This document shows positions 44,001 through 53,000 of a DNA stretch of 64,000 nt, piece after piece. Position 1 is the first letter of the stretch. Every line of letters starts with the position of its first letter. The stretch covers positions 24,430,987-24,494,986 of the forward strand of contig CP136063.1 of assembly GCA_032622095.1 (NCBI GenBank), read 5' to 3'. The notes beneath the pieces were generated by a model that saw only the letters and a list, made by a program, of their open reading frames with translations, ran no database searches and was not told the origin of the DNA. Source of the DNA: Siphonodentalium dalli (lineage: Eukaryota > Mollusca > Scaphopoda > Gadilida > Siphonodentaliidae). The translations under genes were made by a program, and so were the position numbers.

Positions 44001-47000
44001 AAAGGAGATGGCTCCATAAATGGATTTTTAAGCCACAATAAGGTGCTATATGTTTATAATATGTCAATATGACTTTTCACTACAACCTGGACTCGTACAA
44101 GAAAAGCACATACTGTACACAACATTGTATAATAACTTTATATTATCACAACCAATTTCAATAGCTGGTTTACTTTTCAAGGAAACTTGGACTATCATAC
44201 AAGCATCTTGTAATGTGTGCTGCTATTACCAATGAAGGTCACCTGACACATGCAGGGTTTGTTCTGGCCGGAATTTATTTTGGCCTTTTATGAATTGTTT
44301 TGGCTATTTGTTAGAAACTGTGGCCAAATTGAGAAACAAAAATTTAGGTTTGCTGAAAAAAACTAAACTAAAAAACAACTAAAATTAAAAATAATAAAAA
44401 AAAAAATTAAATTACCGATATAAATAAGCACTTATTTGATGTTTTCCTTTCGATCTGTAATAGTAAAATCATAATTAAAGCAGTAAAGTATTGTCAATTG
44501 ATTCAGAAATGGCACTGTAATAGTTAGTACCTGATCATCATTTTGATCAGTCAGCATGAGTGACTGCTGGTAATAGTTATCCAAACATATAGGGGCAAAC
44601 AGGTACTAATTAATAACTATTAACAAATGTAAGGGATTTAATGAGATCTGTCCTAGAGTCAATAACTTTAAAAAAAAACTAACATGACTTGAGTTTATAC
44701 AGAAATAAGCAAGGCTTTCTTTGTCATGTGGGATGATGCTTTTATTTTATAGTTCCTGTCCATGGTTGAGGCGAACGTCATTTACATTGACATCACCTGA
44801 TGCATGCACTGTGCGGAATCAGAATAAAAATATGACATGGCAGGAACAATCTGATTCCAGAAAAGATTTTTATACGCATATTTTATTGGCATGTCTTTCC
44901 GTCCGTTTTTTTTTTCTCCAGATGATAACTTTAGTCAGTCTGAACTGAATCGAATGAAATTTGGTTTGAGGTTTACTAGCCCAAAATATGGGTTCCGTCC
45001 GCTAATTTTCACCAGAGTTATGGCCCTTTGTTGGAATTACCACAGGCGTATTTTGCCATGCCCTAGCGATGCCCTTGTGTGATAAACTTTTTTATATGTC
45101 ATACTGTGTCTTCTCTTCTCTAGTTCTTAAAAGTGATAATGCCAATGGACTATTTGGATTCCGTGAGAAGTGCCAGCCAGATCGAGCTATGGAGAATGAA
45201 ACTGTGACATGCAATGTAATCAGACTGAGGGGAGATGATGATATTGTCGTGGTTTCATGGGCTGTCTATGATCGCGGTGACATAGCTGTGAGAGAGTTTA
45301 TTAACATCACAGGACAAATTGTTTTTGCACCTGGCGAGAGATTGAAGGTAGTTATCAATATGCAAATACATATCAGCGGCAAGATGCACAAAGCTTATGT
45401 ATTATAGACATGTGTGTCCAGGGGATATACACAAGCACAACTCGTTCATTCTTTTGCAACGATAAGACATTGCCAATTTGCTAGTTTATCCTCATGTTGT
45501 GATTTTGGCAATCAGTCATCTGTATCAGTTGTTAACACAATCATCACCTTATAGGCCTGCACATCATGACTTTGTGGTTAGAATGCAGGGTCATTTTAAT
45601 TTACTGTATACAAGATCTACATAACAAAATCAGAAATCAAAATGCCGAAAGCGAAAAATAATGTGCATAATTTAAAATGAAAACACTGTCTATTGTTGTC
45701 ATTGACCAATTTTCATGAAATGTGACCCAACAGCAACATCGACTCAGCAATACAAACTGTTAATATCAATGCCAGTCTAACACCCGAGGTTAGTAAATGA
45801 TAATCTTATCAAACAATTGCTGATTCAGCAGACAATGGCCAGCTGTGGCTACACACATGAACAATAATACAATACCTTGCATGGCGTTACTTGGGTATAT
45901 GCCATGCATGGATACATGTGTGAGTATAATACATAAGTTTTGTACATCTTGCTGCAGGTTTATTTGTTTCAGTGAATATTTGTTATTATCTCCATGCAAA
46001 CAAAGTTTGGTGGGGGATCTAGAAATGGATTCCTTCCTGTCCATCTTTCCATCGATAACCACTTTGAATCTCTTCATCTCATTTATAACATGTCAGATTT
46101 GAATGATCTTTGGTATGCTCATGAACCACCACCATGGGGGAAGGAAGATCCACATGAAATGGATTTGGTCCATTCATTTGTTGCAGAGTTACAGTAATGC
46201 TCTAGGTAATCGACTCTTTAACCACAGCAGAATTATGGGTAACTTTTCAGGATTTAGTCGGAAATATGGCTTGTTGCCATTCATCGGAAAGCTCTCGGGG
46301 AGAGCTTTCCGATGAATGGCAACGGCAACAAGCCATATTTCCGACTAAATCCTGAAAAGTTACCCATAATTCTTCTGTGGTTAAAGAGTCGATTACTTAG
46401 AGCATTACTGTATGTTCCTTAGAGTGAAAATGCATCTGTGTGGATCTCATTGTCATTGTTACAGGTCACATTTGAATGATCTTTACAGTAATGCCATAAT
46501 TAATTGACTGCTTAACCACAGCAGAATTATGGGTAACTTTTCAGGATTTAGTCGGAAATATGGCTTGTTGCCATTCATCGGAAAGCTCTCCAACAAGCCA
46601 TATTTCCGACTAAATCCTGAAAAGTTACCCATAATTCTGCTGTGGTTAGGGAGAGCTTTCCGATGAATGGCAACAAGCCATATTTCCGACTAGATCCTGA
46701 AAAGTTACCCATAATTCTGCTGTGGTTAAGCAGTCGATTAGTTAGGGCATTACTGTTTAGTATGCTCATATGGAAACTTCAAATAGGGCCCTGCGAATCA
46801 GGTGTTTTAATTTCAAATCGAAACTCGAATCGAATGAGGCAAACGATTCTAAATCGAATCGAATCTCGAATTGAATCAATGTTACTGAGCCAATCTACTT
46901 CAAATACATAGAACTTTGAAGAAATACCTAAAATTGCCTGGCGAAAACCACCTGGTGATCGTCGTGTAGTGCAATATGTGCAGATTATGAGCTTATCTAC

Positions 47001-50000
47001 ACACCTCTATGCATTTTATGTGTCTAAGCAATCGTTGAATGAAGGAGAGAACCAATGTCGATGTAAATAAGGACATTTAGCTTACTATGTGATGCCTGTC
47101 AATTTCGTTGAATAGCGCAGTATTTTTCGCTACACTTGCATTGATTGTGTTGTCTGTCGCTTGAACTGACAGACTTACCGGTCAATGTTTACAATAATAC
47201 TCAGGACTTAAGATTCAGACTCGCATTTACGCAAATCAAACAAAGATCTCAATTCTGGCATACATGTGTTATGGTATTCTCATGATCCCTGGAATGACAC
47301 TAGCACACAGCCTTGTATGGCAATTTTGTTGTTCACTTATGTCATTCTTACAGATTTTATCAATTAATTATAGATTAGTTGGCGATAACATTACATGTCC
47401 TGCCATCGGACATAATGGTACGTGCGTAAGTTTAAGTCGTCTACTACAATATTATAGTGAGTTTTCTTTTCTGGTAAGAGCACTGTGGTCTGTAGAAAGC
47501 ACGGAAATGCACATGTCACCAAAGATTCGACAAAAACCGATTCATGGTAGCCAATTTCGAATCGATTTTGAATTGCATCGAATCAAATTGATTTGCAGGG
47601 CCCTATCTTCAAAGAAACAATATCCATATGTAGCAGGTTTTGTCCATTCATTTCTTCTGAAGTTGTGGCTGTTAGAATGTAAAATCCATCCATCTTGTAT
47701 CTCGGTCATCTTGGCTCAGATGTGAATTATCTTTGGCACAAGCATGAACCACAATGGGATGAAGAATATCCACATGCAACAGGTGTCGTCCTGTCATCGC
47801 AAACTGGATTCAAACATCTGTTAGATTAACCCTTTGAACCCGGCTGGCCGGTATTCCGGCCAGAATGTAATTGTATATATACTCGACTGGCCGATTTTCC
47901 TGCCATGACGTAATCTCATTCTACAGCCGTCGTCGCAGTGCTGCACTTTATTTTTTATATTTCGATAAATATTTAATGTTAAGAAAAATAATTTAGTGTT
48001 TCATAAAATTCATATTGCAACTGTTTTAGCTGTCCAAAAGTTATCAAGATTAGGTTTGCCACAACGAAGTATCAGTCGACCGAAAACCGGATACATTCTC
48101 CATTTTGTCACATTTCTGCAATTACGTGTGCCGCCATCTTGCTTCTCACGACCTTTCATTTTGTGTTAGGTCATATCGCCTTAAATGAATCAAAAGTGAT
48201 ATAAAAACTATATTTATGGGTAGAAATTAGTGACGTATTCTTGTGGTATTTATAACTCCCAATGTGCGATTGTCGGATGTAAACACATGTCATACAAATT
48301 TTTTTCAAGAATAATCAGAACTACTGAATTCATTAAATCATAACTTTTTTGCGCTATATATATTTACATGCGAATAAGGTTCTGAATCTTGTCATTAAGG
48401 TGGTATAAGTCAACAGACCCTGCATTGCCATGCATTTTAGTTATTGTGGGTATTTAGTGAACCCCAGATTTTGTTTTGGCTAAAACACATATAACGTCAT
48501 GTATTTACGTTGTTATTGTGACGTTACGTAACATTTTGTGGCAGTTTGTGTAATAAATCCAGTCAAGTTTTAAATTTTTTACAACTTTTTCTGGAATTAA
48601 GAAATTGAAATAGATTGTTCTGTGATAAATTCAGAATTTAACAACCTTTCCAATGATATAAAATTATGGTAGAAAAAATGCATACAATACAAAACCGTGC
48701 ACCTAAACACAGTCTTCTATAGGTCAAAATACCCCTGGGAGCCCCGGGTCAGGGTGTCAATCATTGTGTGGAGCCAGGGTTCAATTAACCACCTCAGAAA
48801 ACTAATAAACCTCAGTGGAAAGCCACCTTTGCAGAGTATAGTCTGTGCGATGTACTTGTTTAAATGTGCTTTACATCATTATTAATTTATGCAGTCATAC
48901 GGCTCAGCATTATAGATTTGAAGTATAGTTCTGCTGATGGGGTATTGTCACAAGGCATCACTCACCATTGACCATTCATAGCCAACTTTTCAAATCGGTC
49001 ACAAGTGTACCAAGCTTTTCAAGGGTGATCACATTCATAGCCAGCTTTTCATATTCATGTGGGCCTAATGACAAAGACTTGTTTGGCTAATCACATTCTT
49101 AAATAGATGAATGAAAAACAACTTCCATAAGAGAAGAACGAAATTAAATATTAGTTTATCTTTTACATACCTAAGTTTTTGATCAATGTTGTGAACTTTC
49201 TTGGATTCTATTACCTATAACTTAATAAATAAACCTAGTTTTGAAGAATGCGATGACGTTTTATATATCGCGTCACGGAAACGATGGAATTTGAAAAGTT
49301 AACTACAAATGTGATCACCTATGAAAGGTTGGCTACAAATGTGATCAGTGCCTTGTGACAATGACCCCATCGACTAGTACTCCCTCCCAGGTAGGCCAAA
49401 ATTATACTTATTGTACTTATACCAAAATACTGGACCTGCAGCCATGGATCTATAATCTTTGCATAATAAAACAAATTGCCAAACAGTGTTTGATTGATTC
49501 AGATGATAAGATTAACAAATGACCATATTATCTGAGCATTTCCCACCAATGAATAGGAATCTCTCTGCACTTATCTGTCATCTGCTTCTATTTCTGAACA
49601 TTAACTCAAATGAGTTGCAATAGACCATTCCAATGTATACTTTTATAACTGATCAGAAAACCCATTTTGTAAAGAAAGCAAGCCTTGAAATAGTGTGTCT
49701 GTCATTTGCAGAATGAGGTCCCCAGAGGGTGAATTTAGTGATGCTACCCCGCATAGTGGGCTAGCATCACCAAATTCACCCTCTGGGGGCCTCATTCTGC
49801 TTACACCTCAGCAGAATGAGGTTCCCAGAGGGTGAATTTGGTGATGCTAGTCCGCTATGCGGGGTAGCATCACTAAATTCACAAATAAATGATAGACCGA
49901 GGAATTTTTAGTTACTTAATAACTTTATGGTTTGTGAAAATAAATCACACTCTGGGGACCTCATTCTGCAAATGACAGACACACTATTTCAAGGCTTGAA

Positions 50001-53000
50001 AGAAAGCATTAATATTTTCTATTCCAGGAATTCCCTGTTGACATTCTTGATGATAATGAACCAGAATTTGACCAGGTTTATGTAATCCAACTCACGGCTG
50101 TTACATCATCCGATGGTGTTGTTGGTACAACTCACACAAGTGGAGCAAGCATTAATTCACTGACTGGATCATCCACCTTGATCGTACTCGAGAATGATTA
50201 CCCATTTGGATTACTACAGTTTGCTGAGAATGTTACACCATCACCGACATCAACGTTGATTCTACCTGCTGAAGGCAAGATAACAGTGAGTTCATTTTTG
50301 CATGTCTCTTTTATGTTAAGAGCATAAGCCTTTATTGGACAGTTATATTTTATAAAGGCACTTCACTGCAAATTTTGGACCAGTTTTTTGTACGTTTCCT
50401 GACAGTTCTGCGCATGACCGTATTATGCTGTGGGTGCAATAAATTATTTCATAACTTGTCCTTTAAATGCTTTTGAAGCAAGAAATCTCAGATGATTTTG
50501 TTCATATTTGAGCCATATGTTTTGATTACCACTGTCAGAGATCTCACTAGACTCGTCCCTGGCTCATATGTGAAACACTACAACACGATCGCTCTGTGAC
50601 GTGCCCTCCCATAAGAGACCAGTACGGACTATCGCCATCTTTAAGTAGATGACGTCATTTGCGTCATCAATCCAAATATAATGACGGAGAGACATCAGCA
50701 ACACTGGGATTCCCATCAAAACACAATAAGTTGCCTCGTTTGTTCTGTGAAAATAGTTAACATATTTAAAATGTCTGTTCACAAATAAAAAGCAGGATAT
50801 CAAAATAATATGTTTTGATAACGAATTTCCATCAGAGTTTGGCAGAATCTTGTCAAACTTGGGTCTTTGAACGCAATACACATCACTTCAGCCAATCAGA
50901 TTTTACTGTTCTATTTTAGTCCCGGTCAGAATTCTGACCGGAGATACAAAATGGTGATAGTCCGTACCGGTCTATAATAACGACGTCCAAAGCAGAGCGA
51001 TGGCTAGGTTTATAGTCTGGGGACCAGTCAAAGATCTCGCAAGATTACGGGACATGACAAACTGCAAAATTTGTAATTATGTGTGACGGCCGATATCTCG
51101 TTATTTATTCCTGCTGATGGGAATATTTACCCAAGACATACAAAATAATAAATCAGGCCTGCAAATTTCAGGCAAAAGACCGTTCAGTTCGCCTGAAGGT
51201 TACATCAAATCAAAAAGCCGCGAAAGAAAAACGTGTAAACATCGCCGGGAAATTGACTGATGCCTAACCTAGATTTAAAACCTCAATCGAACACACCCGA
51301 ACATGCGACATTAATATAACGTAAGATATGCATTGTTTTTTTTAACATTGGTAGTGGTTAATCCTGGTGAATTTTACATACTTTAAATTGGAGATGGGTT
51401 TATGCAATAGATATGGTCATTCGTTTGTTTTTTCCTACTTTACAATCGATGAATGCCTTTGAAATTAGAACATAACATGGTTGCTTTTCAGCCTTTTGTT
51501 ACAACCGACACCTTTTTTGTTGACCAATATTTTTTATTCCTGGCAAGATTCCGTTTCCATTGTGATGAAAACAAAAACATTTCGAAAAATAGTTTCCTCA
51601 TGGGGTGCAGGTTTTCTGACAGAAAAGAGATATGTTTGACCATTGAAACTATACTTTAAGGTTGGAAATCTTTATACTTAAACAATATTTATCAGTATTA
51701 TGTTCCTGACAATTATTTCTGATAATCCACTGAATAAATGTTCATATCAGCCTGACAAGTTAATTGAACTTAATTCTACATCAGCTAGGTTAGCATTTCC
51801 TAACCACACTTACAGGGTGCTTAGGCTGTTTGTACATAATTTAGGCCATAAACACCTTTCTTAATATATCTTGGATGTAACAAAACTATATATAAACCAT
51901 ATATAGACACAAAATTGATTGCTGGTAATATATATTACTTGATGTATTTATTACTTTCCAATTTCCTAATCGCTGCATTGACTCTAACATGAAATTATCT
52001 CCTATTCACGTTGAACTACAGTGTCATTGACACTTTCATTTATATAAACATATGTGGAATGCATTCTGGAAAATGGGGGAGGCTTCTCCCTAGGACAAAA
52101 ACAGGAAGAAGTGACATATTTTAGGGAGAAGACAATTTCCATGTCTCCCTCTAGGATGGTTCCTAATATAAAATTGATAACAGATGTTTGTTTTTTTTAA
52201 TAAATAAAATTATGATATTGCTTGAATCAGGAAACATTTCCGCTCCTGAGCTTCATATATGATTTCACGGATATCACGGATTACAAGCTGCACTTGACAA
52301 CAATGCTATTGATGATAAAGTTTACAATCCATTTCCAGGTGTTTGCTAAAGAAGAAGTTGGGATGTTTCGGGTGATGATAGTAAGAGCACAGGGCATACT
52401 CGGTGATGTGTCTGTCGAATGGAGAACGTCAGATGGCACAGCCAGAAGTGAGGGTGACAAACTTGATTATGTGGTAAGAACCTATACCAAATACTCATTG
52501 ATAAGTACAGTAATGCCCTAAGTAATCGACTCCTTAACCACAGCAGAATTATGGGTAACTTTTCAGGATTTAGTCGGAAATATGGCTTGTTGCCATTCAT
52601 CGGAAAGCTCTCGGGGAGATTAAAATGGTGGCCTATGTTAAACTTATTACCTGAACGTTTCTTAACCTTCCATGATTGGAGATTACTGAAATTTACGAAA
52701 ACCATTTGCCAATGCATTCTCTTATAAGAGAATAATTTGGCCTAAAAATACTTACCTTGTTAGCCAGTGCATTCTCTTATATATGTGAGGCTCCCTATGC
52801 GAGACTCATATATATAAGAGAATGCACTGACATGTGATCTTTAATGCTGTACCAGCACAGCTCCCGTCATGAACCCCCGTCATGAAAGGATTAAGGGCAT
52901 TGAGTAATTAAAGGGTTGAAGTACAAAATATTTCTCATTTGTCTCTGATTTCAGTCAGCTGCTGGTACTGCAGTCTTCCCAAATCGAGAGAATCATGCTT

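Noticed and set aside
46784-47725. Transposase gene in the hAT-like element (153-codon ORF)
   Set aside because: It extends beyond the right end of the element and shows no transposase motif.
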